From: Chromera velia
Lineage: Eukaryota > Sar > Chromeraceae
DNA length: 27,541 nt
NCBI GenBank assembly: GCA_018398765.1
Contig: JAHBMJ010000139.1
Coordinates: 28,050-55,590, forward strand
Direction: 5' to 3'
Shown here: piece after piece, positions 17,001 to 26,674 of the stretch
Layout: each line of letters begins with the position of its first letter
Position numbering within the stretch: position 1 is the first letter of the stretch
Translations under genes and position numbers: made by a program
Notes under the pieces: model-generated
The model's input: the letters and a program-made list of their open reading frames with translations, nothing else
Database searches by the model: none
What the model was told of the DNA's origin: nothing

Positions 17001-18259
17001 CACCTCTGGTCTGATCTCACCTTCCAAGGACCCCAGAGCAGCAGGGGAGAAGAAGGGGGTCTCGGGTCTGCGTGCCAGTGCCTCAAGCACAGCAGTCTCC
17101 CCTCGCGTCTCCTTCAGATGCTCTGGATTTCTCTGTCCACTCACCGCCTCCTTCAATTCTCCTGTGGAGGGAGACAGAAAGGAGACGAACTTCGCCCCTC
17201 TCTTGCTCAATTTCGGATCACTCCCATCTCCACTCAACCACTCACAAGCCGACATTCCCGGAAGAAACGACTCTTTCTTTCCCCACCCAGCGCTGAGAAG
17301 GGAAAATGCTGCGTCTGCAGGCAAAGCGAACCACAACAAATCGGAAAACTCGGCGGGAAATGCGGACACCCCACACTTCTCCTCTGACAGTGCCAGAGTT
17401 CCGCTCGAGTACAGGCTGCGCAGGTTCCCTTCTGCTGCGGCTATGAGATCATCAGCCTTTCGGGGACACACAACGTCCTCCTCTTTGCTGCTCTGTACCA
17501 AAGACGGCCGACCGGGGCGACCAGAGAAAAGAGAGAAATCGGACAACCAGAGGCGGGTCTCCCCATCTTCATGCCCCTTCAACCGATGTTTCCACTCGCC
17601 TGTCTCGAATTCAAAACAGTACGCAGGGAGAAACTTCCACCCGTGCGTTGCCACGAACTCGACTGCAGAAGCGATCACTTCCACCTCATCCCATGTCTGA
17701 CTAAAATGGACCCCCACACGTGTAAACCCAGGTCTCAGCACTTCTGCTCCTGTCAACGCGAGCGCCTTCTCCGTTCTGGCGCTCGCTTCCACGGACAGAC
17801 CCATCAAATACTGCGCATACGGACCCGCACACGCACACCCAGCACGTCCCTGAAGTCCAAACAAATCGTTCAGCAGCGTTGCCACAAAGGAATGATGCAA
17901 ATACAGAGACTGCCCCCCCTCTTTCTCTTCATTACCGTAAGAAATCAAAAAGGAGACAATCCCCGCCCGTCTGTCCATAAATCCCTGCACCCCTGTGTCA
18001 CACCCCAAAGACGACACCCCCCCTCCAAGAGCTGCTGAGTACCCCCCCGAACCCCCAAGAATCATAATCCGGGGATGCTCCGCCCAGCGCTCGACAAGGA
18101 AGGACGCCATTCGTGCCTCCCTCTCTGCAATTCTCTCTGCCGAGAGCTCTGAGTGGAGACGCAGAGCCAGACCCACTCGCACACACGCAAGCAGATCAGG
18201 GCTGCCCGCCTCTTCACGTTCTTCTGGGTGCTGCACGGACACAGAGAGGGAGAGGGAGG

Positions 18260-18317
<58 letters not shown>

Positions 18318-19946
18318 AATGCACAACATTTGAACTGACGCACTGGAGAGAGATTCATGCATGAGGCACGCGAACCTTTTTTATGCCCTTCTTCCTCCTG
18401 CCTGCCGTCATGGACCTTCGTTTCTTTCTGACTTGCTTACCTCTTTCGCTTGGATCTGCCTCCGTGTTCCTTTTCTTTTTGTTCTCTTGGTTCTTCACCT
18501 ACTTCCTTCTTGTTTTCTTTGTTACTTCTCTTCCCGTCTGTCCCTCTTCTGTGTAATCCCTGCCGATCCTGCAGAGCATTCTGACAACATCTTCAAAGAC
18601 ACGACCGACCTTCACGTATGAATGGTTGTCCTCTGAGACGAAAAACACAACACCCCCTCCCGGACACCCAGGCACTGCGTTCTGCATCCATTTCTTCTTC
18701 ATGACCAAAACCCCTGTCGATCCAGGACCCCCCAAGAATTTGTGGGGGGAGAAGAACCCGACGTCTACAGACCCCGCAACGTCGTTGGGAGGAGAAACGA
18801 CCGGGCGAATATGAGCAGCACGAGCAGCAAAGTCGACGCACGCCATGCCACCGTATGAGTGCACGAGATCACAGACACGGGACACGTCAATGGAGATTCC
18901 CGTAACGTTGGACGTCGCGCAGATGAGTGCGACAGGGAGGACGTCGAGTTCGTCCTGCTCGTCCGATCTTCTCTTGGTCTCCTTTAACGCTTTTGTGAGG
19001 GACGATATACAGAGGCTGTGAGAAGATGAATCGATTTCCAGGGACACAAAGCTGAACGATACCTCCTCGCCTCCTTCGTCTTTCTTCCCTTCACTCTCTA
19101 AGACAATCTCTCTGAAGGGAAGAGACAAAGAGTGATGGGCCAAGGGGTCACAGAGAAACACCACCTCTCTCTTTCTCTTCTGTCCCCCACCCGCCTGATC
19201 GCCCTCGCGAACTTCCTTTTGACCTCTCCCGCGCTCTTCCTCCAAATGTGACGCAGAGGTGCAATGGGCTCGAAACTGCGCCTCTGTCTTCATGCGAACG
19301 TTACAGAGCTTGCACAGATAGGAACCCCACCGGTCGACCTCAAGAAAGGCAGGCGGGGAGTTTGGACAGGCGGCGGAAGAGCCGCTCTGTCCTGGGCGCC
19401 GCCACCCGCTCTTCTTCATGATCTGGATGAACGCCGACACCGCTCCTGTGCACCCGTGGCCGCAAAACATAAGAGCGTCGTCGTAAGTCGCCCCGAGGAA
19501 GTTCTTTGCGATTTGGCGTGCCTCGTTCCTGAAGAATGTTGACTGACGCGCAGTCGCGTTCTGGAGGGTGTGTGTATTGCCTGCACACACAGAAAGAGAC
19601 GAGGGATGAGGATATCTTATCGATCGATCCAAGACCGGACTCAAATGCCTGGATTGCACGACGAAGGGATTGACTGACCATAGTGTGGGAGGACGTTCTT
19701 GGAGATAAAGGTCTCGACTGAGGAGAGGAACTTTCCCGACGCGGTGTGGTCAGCGTAGGTGACGGGCTTTGTGCCGAAAGGAGTTCTGATTGCTGGAGAC
19801 TCAAGACAGTCCTTCGCAATCTTCTCCTCACAGAGAGAATCAAAAGATGAAGCGCTGTCGACTTGCGTGGAAGGAACAGTGTGAGGGTCGGTTGAGGAGG
19901 GTGCAGCGCGAGACGCACTCTCTCCTTCAAAGTTGTATCGATACAT
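14029..19946 (-). CDS. Cysteine desulfurase-like / TtcA tRNA 2-thiolase fusion, 1413 aa
   Basis: Six exons, all phases matching (4242 nt): 19946-19679, 19580-18610, 18230-16056, 15682-15584, 15105-14959, 14610-14029. An in-frame TAA lies 19-21 bases upstream of the ATG. Residues ~55-630 are a class V PLP fold: YADHTASGKF, VLPHYGNTHT, CGHGCTGA, PLP-lysine K370 in SPHKFLGGPG, REEAGSP after the exon 2-3 join, and a GCACAGPYAQ loop (C545, C547) as candidate persulfide cysteine. Inserted at 179-201 is a C-x2-C-x12-H-x5-H zinc finger of U1/matrin type. Residues ~630-1000 are low-complexity linker. Residues ~1010-1255 are TtcA: PP-loop SGGKDS (1047-1052), CAFCSRMKRGILY (C1121, C1124), LALGQHLDD (1145-1153), RVCRPLAL, and NCPACF (C1211, C1214), giving the third cluster ligand. 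The tail is disordered. Expected role: take sulfur from cysteine and 2-thiolate tRNA cytidine 32. The function is inferred from family. I see no clear targeting peptide. Confidence 0.85.
15521..15583. repeat. (GACT)n tract at a 5' splice site
   Basis: GACTGACTGA repeats on the plus strand, so on the coding strand GTCAGTC is repeated. The repeat begins right at the exon 4 donor of the fusion gene (AAA, then GTCAGT), so several identical donor-like hexamers follow the true site. Confidence 0.85.
18244..18314. repeat. (GA)n tract forming an intronic polypyrimidine stretch
   Basis: Read on the coding (minus) strand this is (CT)n directly upstream of the exon 3 acceptor (GTGCAG, exon from 18230). 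It probably serves as the polypyrimidine tract. Reading frames through it give Ser-Leu repeats that are not part of the protein. Confidence 0.85.
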
Positions 19947-20545
19947 CCTCCCTGGCGGTTTGATTTACAGGATTCACACAGAAGAAAGGAGACGGGTATC
20001 TCTCACAAGCGACTGAGCAAACGGTTGGTGCTCGGGCTCTGTGACAAATTGCACGAGTGGTGGACCGGCCTTTAGCTCTGGAAGGGGATGCGAATTCAGA
20101 TCTACACAGAATACTCGTACGTGGGTACAACCGTTCACTGGTGAGGTGACATGGTCACCGTGACATTCATCACCGTAGGCTCTAGCGGTTTTCGGCGGCG
20201 ACGCGACCCACAACACATCCCACAACATATATGCGGGTCCGTTGCATGCGCGCGCGCCGCCGCACTGACTAGCCACCGTCTCTGCGCTTTTCCGTCTCCC
20301 ACAAAATTCGTCCTCGTACAGTGATGTCCAGTGAGGAATACCGACTCTCTTCACAAGCTGTACGTTGGGAACATCTCTCATCAGTCGACAGAGAGCTGAA
20401 TTTGTGACACAATTTCGAGTATATACTGGATGACTCTTTGAATTTATCGATCGATCCTCTTCTTGTTTTCTTTCGCGGTGTATTCTGCTGCTCATTCAGT
20501 GAGTGGGCGCTGAAAGCAGAAACGGAGAAAAGAGGATAGACGAAA
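19947..20545. promoter_or_regulatory. Divergent promoter region between fusion gene and bub3
   Basis: 599 bp separate the two start codons, which point away from each other. It includes GCATGCGCGCGCGCCGCCGC at about 20243-20262. No TATA box can be assigned with confidence and no ORF here is convincing. Confidence 0.45.
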
Positions 20546-21529
20546 ATGAACACCCCACTGACAGACATCAACGAACCACCCTTGGACTGCATCACCAGGG
20601 TGCAGTTCTCCCCGACGCAGGGTGAGTCCCTCCTTGTAGCGTCGTCATGGGACGGGTCTCTGCGTATGTACGACTGTAACAAGAATGCCATGCCCATCGC
20701 TTACGGTACCAACAAACCGATTCTGGACTGCTGTTTTATGGCCGACTCCAGAAGGGTGGTCTTTGGGGGGTTGTCTACGGAGGTTCGAATATTTGGCACA
20801 GCGGACAGCAGCAGCATTCTCTTGGGGAAGCACACGAAGGCAGTGAGGACGGTTTGTTACCACAAAGACCATCGCATTTTCACGGGTGGGTGGGACATGT
20901 TGGTGAAGGGGTGGGACCCCAGATCTCCCCAACCGACAAGCACAACCTCAGTCGGCCATAAGGTCTTCTGTATGGACTGCAATGACAGCAAAGTGCTTAT
21001 CGGGACCTCCAACAAAGAAATTGTTATTTTTGATGTGCGGAACATGGCCCAACCTTGGCACGTTGTAGAACCCCTGAAATATCAGTTGAGGTCAGTGAAG
21101 TGCTTCCCCGATCAGACCGGGTTTGCAGCCTCGTCCGTGGAGGGCCGAGTCGCGTGGGAGTATTTCGCCAACCCCTCCCCGAAACCGAAGTATGCCTTCA
21201 AGTGTCACCGTGAACCGATTGAAGGAGTGGAGCATGTCTATCCCGTCAATGCTTTGGCATTCCATTCGAAATACGGTACATTTGCCACCGGAGGGGGAGA
21301 CGGGACCGTCTCGATTTGGGATGGGATGGCAAAGAAGAGGTTGAGCAGAGTTAGCAAACAGAGCGTGGGGGTGTCCGCCCTCTCCTTTTCGGCCGACGGA
21401 ACCGTCCTTGCTCTCGGGCTGTCCTATACATTCGAAGAGGATGAAAAAGAGCAGATGCCTCCAAATGCCATCCGTCTGCGCCACCTCCAAGACAATGAAG
21501 TCAGACCCAAGAACCTTTCCTCCGGGTGA
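20546..21529 (+). CDS. bub3: Bub3 spindle-checkpoint WD40 protein, 327 aa
   Basis: Intronless complete frame, with an in-frame TAG two codons before the ATG. WD40 repeats run throughout: LLVASSWDGSLRMYDCNKNA, RRVVFGGLSTEVRIF, RIFTGGWDMLVKGWDPRSP, KVLIGTSNKEIVIFDVRNM, LRSVKCFPDQTGFAASSVEGRVAWEY, NALAFHSKYGTFATGGGDGT and ALSFSADGTVLALGLSY. The SSVEGRVAWEYF stretch followed by KYAFKCHRE, VYPVNA and TFATGGGDG is the Bub3 signature and favours Bub3 over its relative Rae1. Length matches animal Bub3 (about 328). Known role: binds GLEBS motifs of Bub1/BubR1/Mad3 and recruits them to phosphorylated kinetochore Knl1. The lack of introns contrasts with its split neighbours. Confidence 0.92.
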   Translation: MNTPLTDINEPPLDCITRVQFSPTQGESLLVASSWDGSLRMYDCNKNAMPIAYGTNKPILDCCFMADSRRVVFGGLSTEVRIFGTADSSSILLGKHTKAVRTVCYHKDHRIFTGGWDMLVKGWDPRSPQPTSTTSVGHKVFCMDCNDSKVLIGTSNKEIVIFDVRNMAQPWHVVEPLKYQLRSVKCFPDQTGFAASSVEGRVAWEYFANPSPKPKYAFKCHREPIEGVEHVYPVNALAFHSKYGTFATGGGDGTVSIWDGMAKKRLSRVSKQSVGVSALSFSADGTVLALGLSYTFEEDEKEQMPPNAIRLRHLQDNEVRPKNLSSG

Positions 21530-21957
21530 ATGTGAGTTAGCGAAGGGAGGGGGCTGGATGAGCAGAGTTTGTGTTGAAAGAACCAGGCCCAGTCTAGCTG
21601 CCAGTGCACATGTTGAGCTAGGAAAGGTGGAGCCAAGTGTGACAGATCGAGGCAGCGGTGAGGTTTGGGCCGAACTTTGGGAACAAAGGAGGGCCAGCTA
21701 TTGCTGGCAGGAGAAGGGGTGTGCGCGTTGGCCCATGGAGTGGCCGATTTATTTAGAAGTCATTGTGTGAGGGCCGCCGCTCTGTTTTTGATCGCATCGG
21801 AGGGGTAGCAACAACTGCAAATCTCAAAGAGAAAGGGGAAAGGAGCAGAGCAGGAAAAAACCGTGTAAAAACGCTCACAGAGTGAGAGACGCTGGCGTGT
21901 AGGCGTTTTTATATATGCATCTAACTATATCAATTTGTATAATGCATCATGATCCGA
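21530..21957. other. 3' flank of bub3, no gene seen
   Basis: GC-balanced sequence becoming AT-rich near 21900. A plus-strand frame at 21408-21770 overlaps the Bub3 gene out of frame and has no domain signal. TTTTTATATATGCATC near 21905 and AATGCATCATGATCC precede the repeat copy at 21958. Confidence 0.35.
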
Positions 21958-22272
21958 TGTAACATAATCAGTAGTCTAGTGGTAACGGAGCTCATATTCC
22001 AAGGCATAAAAGTAATGACACGAAGAAGGAGTGAACGGTTGGCTTGTTCTAGAAACGTTCATCCTAGAAGTCCTGCTTCAAAGTCTGGTTCTCCTAATAG
22101 TTAATCTGGATACCATGAACGCAAGCCGTCCTGAAGCTATATCGATTGGAGTGGCTACGGATGTGCACGCTTCCGCTCGGTCCCGCAAGGCAGGCTTATA
22201 CGTTTTGTCAACGCCACCGACCGGTCCACGCTAACGCTTAGAGGCGGCGCAGCTACGAGCATTCACGTCACA
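21958..22272 (+). repeat. 315-bp dispersed repeat, copy 1 (possible SINE)
   Basis: Begins TGTAACATAATCAGTAGTCT and ends GAGCATTCACGTCACA. It matches copy 2 (25244-25558) over its whole 315 bp, same strand, no gaps, about 91% by eye. The segment TAGTCTAGTGGTAACGG near the 5' end resembles a tRNA A-box (as in eukaryotic tRNA genes with TAGTGGT), which suggests a tRNA-derived SINE. A clear B-box at normal distance is not seen. The TG...CA ends would also suit an LTR, but neither a primer-binding site nor a polypurine tract is visible inside. Confidence 0.85.
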
Positions 22273-25243
22273 CATGCCCATCCTCCCAAGGCGTGTGTCC
22301 ACACACGATCTCAGATCTCATACTCAATTCCAATCGCTTCATTTCTCCTTGATGCTCTTTCCTTTCTCCCTCACATCAGATTCGAATCACACAAGAAGTC
22401 GGTATGCAACGACCGACATGGGTTGTTGGAGACTGCCACAAAGTTTAACATGTGCGTGGAGTGCTAACCATTCATCTTGAACATCGCTGCCTTAAGTAAA
22501 CAAGAACGGGATGACGGCGCGTGCAAGCGATCAGTCACCACAAGAAACTTCATAAATCTGTCACTGCATATGAGCTCATGTAGAGATCGCCCCACAGCTA
22601 GTCATACACTTTCACTCATCATCCATCCAGTTACTCTGCAAACACTGAATGATGACACCACAGGCACTCAAGAGGTGGTGTTTACGCTGTGGAGCTCTCC
22701 TCCCGCAAAGTGGTTCTGGTTCGACATGCATTAGGGAGAAAATACCAGAAACACTTTTACAGTCGGAAAAGACAAAGAGATCCTACAAATGCACATGCCA
22801 ACTCGCTTCAGATAGAAGGTACGCAAAAATATATAGAGAGAGATCAAATGTGCATGAGAAGATAAGAATCAAGACACAGAGAAAAGAATCTGCATCGAGA
22901 TGCATCAAAAGAAGAATAAAGAGAGATAGAAAAACATGAGAGGAAGTGTCCTCGAGTCGTTCCATTCAGTGTCAGTGTGTCAGTGTATCAATCAGTGTAT
23001 CAGTGTATCAATCAGTGTAGACCTCTCCCTCCTCATGGAAGAAGTGCGTTAGCAACTTTTCAAGCTGTTGTCTGTATTTCCTTTTTCTTCCTTCTTTTTC
23101 TACCTTTCCCTTGTTTTCATTCGTTCTTGTTCCACCTTTCGTTCGCTAAGCCTTTCATTTCTTCTTCTTCCACCCTTCATTCTCTTTTTTTCATTCATTC
23201 ATTCATTCAATCATTCTTTCATTCATTCTTTTCTTCTTTTTTTTCTTTCCTTCTTTCTTTCTTTTTTTATTTATTTCTTTCTTTTTCTAAACAGCAAGGT
23301 GCAAGAAAGTCAAGGAAAAGGTTCAAGTAGCGAAGACGGACGGGGACAAGGTTAGAGACAAGACAAAGATAAGAACATTCATTCTTTCCTTCTCCATTCC
23401 ATCCTTTTAGTCTTTCTTCATCTCTTCAATCCCTCTTCCATTCTCCTATCTCTCCTTCTCACCTTCATTCTTTCTGCTTCCTCTAATCTATTGTTTCCCG
23501 TTCTCTCCTGCACCGACAGATACTATCATACCAACCAGCATCCCATCTATTCATTTCTTTCTGTCATCTTCTTTTCTCTTCGTTTTTCTTCTCTTCTTTC
23601 TTCCGTTCTCTTCTTTCTCTTTTTTGTACTTTTACCTTGCACTGGACTCTGTTCGGTGGAGAAACATGGGGAATCATTCTCACCCACTGGGCGGATTAAA
23701 TATGTACTTCTGAAGTCCTTGACCGAGAGCGTACATGGCGAGACTCGGCTCGTCTTTTCTTCTTCGACTCTAGATGCTCTACAGCTTCTAGCCTTCCAGA
23801 TAGGCCTTGTACGTCTTTGCACGGCTTGTTTCGATCAGCCTACCATCATCGTCGGTACACTGCCAGGCCTCTGTGTGGCGCTACTATTAGTAAGTTAGGG
23901 GCACACACAGGCTTTTCAAATTTCTTCCGTTCATTAAGCAGCGCCAATCTTGATAAGCTGGGTGCGCTTTTCTGCCATTCTCGATCTCCTCTCTCTTTTT
24001 ATGATCCCGCTGTTTCTGTTTATTCTTTTCTTCTTCTTTTCCTTAATTCTTTCTTCTTTCTGTTTAATTTTTTCTCGTCCTTCTACTCTTTTTCGTCCAT
24101 TCTCTCCTACCGGGCGCCCTCACACGAAGTGAGTACTGAGGATTTCCAGGCGCTCTCGCTGACTGTCATTTCCCGTCTCCTCCTTTTTTATTTTATGAAA
24201 ACGGAGACACAGGAACAATGCATACCTACAGTCAGCTGACTTGTTCTCTTCTTGTCTGGGATCTTGTCCGGGCGACCAGGTGTTCTCACACCCTGCCGTC
24301 TCCTCTTCTTTCGTTACTCTTCACGGCATGCCACCTGCCTCCACGAGAGGCAACCCAACCTCACAAAAGTCTATACGAAAGGAATCAGAAAGACTCAGAC
24401 TCGTTTCTTCATGTACAGGTCAGCACGACCGGAAGTGTGGTCCATGCTCTGTCTGCCCGTTTTCTTAGTCACTCCTTGTTCTGTCGTGCCCTGCCCTCTC
24501 TGGAGTCTACAATAAGCAGCTCCTTCTCCTGATTTGCACAGGTCCCTACACAACACGATAAGATGACTGAGAGGAGCACGCATAGAAACACTTCCTTTGC
24601 ACTCCAATCTTATGTAGGCTTTCCATCGATCTGCCGTATCGAGTCCTCACCATCAGACTAACAACAGTCCGAATTGACAACACCGTCTCACCCTTTTCGG
24701 ACTCACAGTTTCTCTTTTCCTTCCTTCACTCTCGATTCACAGAGTCACCTACCTCCTTCTCTTTCCATTTCTGTGGAAGCAATCTTTAGAGAGGGGACCA
24801 GAGAGAGGTTTTTCATCAGCACGCTCGATCTGTCATCAACGAGGCCTTTGTTCAGTCTCATCTTCCTGAGGTTTATATCTCAGGGAACACTAAGTCTTCC
24901 GAGGCCGATAGAACCTCACACACAGCCTCGGTAGAGAACCAATCACCACAGTGTTTTCCTCTTCTTCTGTGCTTCCATCGCAATAATCCACGTACACCAG
25001 TGGTCTGGCTTCATCTGGTTCTACCCTTCCTTGAAAAAAAATTCTCTCTCTGTAGATCACTATTCACGGTCTCTTTCCACAGGTAGTCATATTCTCTTCA
25101 AGTACAACACTTTTTCTTATGCGGCTCGCAAAGGAAGCCTTAGGACCAGATCAATCCATCAGACCAACTGTTCTATGGAAGCATCACACTCAGTTTGAAC
25201 AGGAAGAAATTTGTGACTCTGTCTGCCTTTGATTGAGACCACC
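22273..25243. other. CT-rich region between the repeat copies
   Basis: About 3 kb with extensive CT/TTC-rich stretches (23060-23290, 23400-23640, 23990-24100). No gag, pol or transposase frame is present, arguing against an LTR element. Weak coding traces are listed separately for 23660-23873. Several acceptor-like pyrimidine-AG sites (23293, 23520, 24541) suggest that a spliced or decayed gene may lie here. Confidence 0.4.
23660..23873 (+). pseudogene. Possible exon or relic, helicase C-terminal-like
   Basis: One frame gives a soluble protein-like stretch (GRIKYVLLKSLTESVHGETR then LVFSSSTLDALQLLAFQIGL) followed by a GTACAC donor-like site near 23874. The order 'basic residue, leucines, charged gap, R-L-V-F-S, LD-L' is like motif IV of SNF2-type helicase C domains, but this is a weak resemblance over about 70 residues. 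The upstream boundary is unclear. It could be one exon of a split gene, a decayed copy, or chance. Confidence 0.2.
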
Positions 25244-25558
25244 TGTAACATAATCAGTAGTTTAGCGGTAACGGAGCTCATATTCCAAGGCATAAAAGTA
25301 ATGACACGAAAAAGGAGTAAACGGTTAGCTTGTTCTAGAAACGTTCATCCTAAAAGTCCTACTTCAAAGTTCGGTTCTCCTAATAGTCAATCTAGATGCC
25401 ATGAATACAAGCCGTCCTGAAGCTATATCGATTAGAGTGGCTACGGGTGTGCGCGCTTCCGCTCGGTCCTGCAAGGCAGGCTCATACGTTCTGTTAACGC
25501 CACTAACCGGCCCACACCAACGCTTAGAGGCGGCGCAGCTACGAGCATTCATGTCACA
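25244..25558 (+). repeat. 315-bp dispersed repeat, copy 2
   Basis: Same length, strand and ends as copy 1. Relative to copy 1 I count about 28 substitutions, all transitions, many turning C/G into T/A, including CG to TA or TG changes. No target-site duplication is obvious next to either copy. Confidence 0.85.
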
Positions 25559-26068
25559 TTCAACATCATGTAAATGTTAGTATAAATGTTTAATCTACGG
25601 TTTCATTGAATCAACTAGGTCTTAAACATGCAAGAGGGGCGTAGGCCAGTCCCGTATGGGCCCTATGCATGCAGATCTACCCGCGTTTGGATTCAACTTT
25701 GGAATGTCATGGCATATAGGTCAGGGCCTGCTGTTATGCGGATCATGTACCTAATGACATGTATCTGCCGTCTTTCAGAGAAAATTTAATTCAAAAATTA
25801 AATACGCATGATTGTTTTTCATTCGAGTAGAAACAGAGTTCTCTTCATCTTTCTATTGGCAATGCGTGAAAGGTTATCATTCTGATTCGTTCAAAGGAAG
25901 TCAACTGCTAGGTCAACTGTTTGTTCTAAAGTATAAAGAAGTTCACTGTATCCAGTCTTTTTTTTTTTTGTTTGCTTGTCAATCTTCGTATATCTTTATT
26001 ACCCCTGCAGCTTTCTGTGAAGCTTGAAGGAGACCAAAGTCGTCACTGGAGAGGACGGGTTAGCCAAG
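25559..26068. other. AT-rich spacer, no gene seen
   Basis: AT-rich flank with a T11-12 run near 25958 followed by an acceptor-like CCTGCAG at 26005-26011. Short frames in it are not protein-like. Confidence 0.3.
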
Positions 26069-26272
26069 ATGGTCGTATTAGGTTATGTCTTAGGTCGTGT
26101 TATGGGTCTAGTTAATTGTAATACCGTTGTATTTCATTTAAAAGGGAATGGTAACTATGATGCGCTTTGTGTCGTTTATGCAAGCGGCAAACCATCTTAT
26201 AGAAAGTCGTTTATTCATAAAGACAGTCTTAGAAATTACTTTAAGTTAGAAAGTCTCAGATGCATTAATTAG
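26069..26272 (+). CDS. Short orphan ORF, 67 aa, possibly a fragment
   Basis: Starts at the ATG at 26069 (MVVLGYVLGRVMGLV...) and ends at TAG/TGA-free sequence until the stop at 26270. The open frame extends about 45 bases further upstream to an in-frame TGA. The sequence contains VVFHLKGNGNYDALCVVYAS and RKSFIHKDSLRNYFKLESLR, with the mixed composition of real protein. Codon use is AT-rich, unlike the intact genes here. No family is recognised. A fragment of a transposon or integrated-virus gene is possible. Confidence 0.3.
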   Translation: MVVLGYVLGRVMGLVNCNTVVFHLKGNGNYDALCVVYASGKPSYRKSFIHKDSLRNYFKLESLRCIN

Positions 26273-26458
26273 TGTTTTAAAACATTTTTTTCATATGTAT
26301 TGATTTTAAGGTATCGAGTATCCTAGCAAGTATCGGTACTCCTCGATCCTCTTATACAGGTATGGAAGTATTGACGGTATCGGTACTTAACAGCTCTGGT
26401 CTGGCCTCTTTAGGTCAGCAATTGCTCAGGCGGCTTAGCGTGCTAGTTAACGTGTTCT

Positions 26459-26674
26459 CATCTATGGGTCGGTGACTATTGCAATAGTTAGAATAGTGAA
26501 CTATTTTAACTATATTTTCTGATAGTCGCTTCATTTTTAACTATAAAATAGTAAGAATAGTTAACTATTTCAACTATTTTTTCTAGTTATAGTTTACCAT
26601 TTTGACTATAAAATATAGAGGTATAGCTATAGTTGCTATAGTCAACTATTTGTTGACGAACCGACTCATAGATG
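26459..26674. mobile_element. MITE-like element, 15-bp TIR, ACTATT-rich core
   Basis: CATCTATGGGTCGGT (26459-26473) and ACCGACTCATAGATG (26660-26674) are inverted copies with one mismatch. The 186-bp core is very AT-rich and built of AACTATT/AATAGTT motifs in both orientations, so it can fold on itself. No coding capacity. No clear target-site duplication was found. Confidence 0.7.

Noticed and set aside
18230..18362. N-terminal extension MHESL... with (SL)n before exon 3 of the fusion gene
   Set aside because: It is translation of the intron's (CT)n tract; the acceptor at 18231 and phase match with exon 2 explain the frame better.
21958..25558. LTR retrotransposon bounded by the two 315-bp repeats
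   Set aside because: No gag/pol frame, primer-binding site, polypurine tract or target-site duplication is visible, so two separate repeat insertions fit better.
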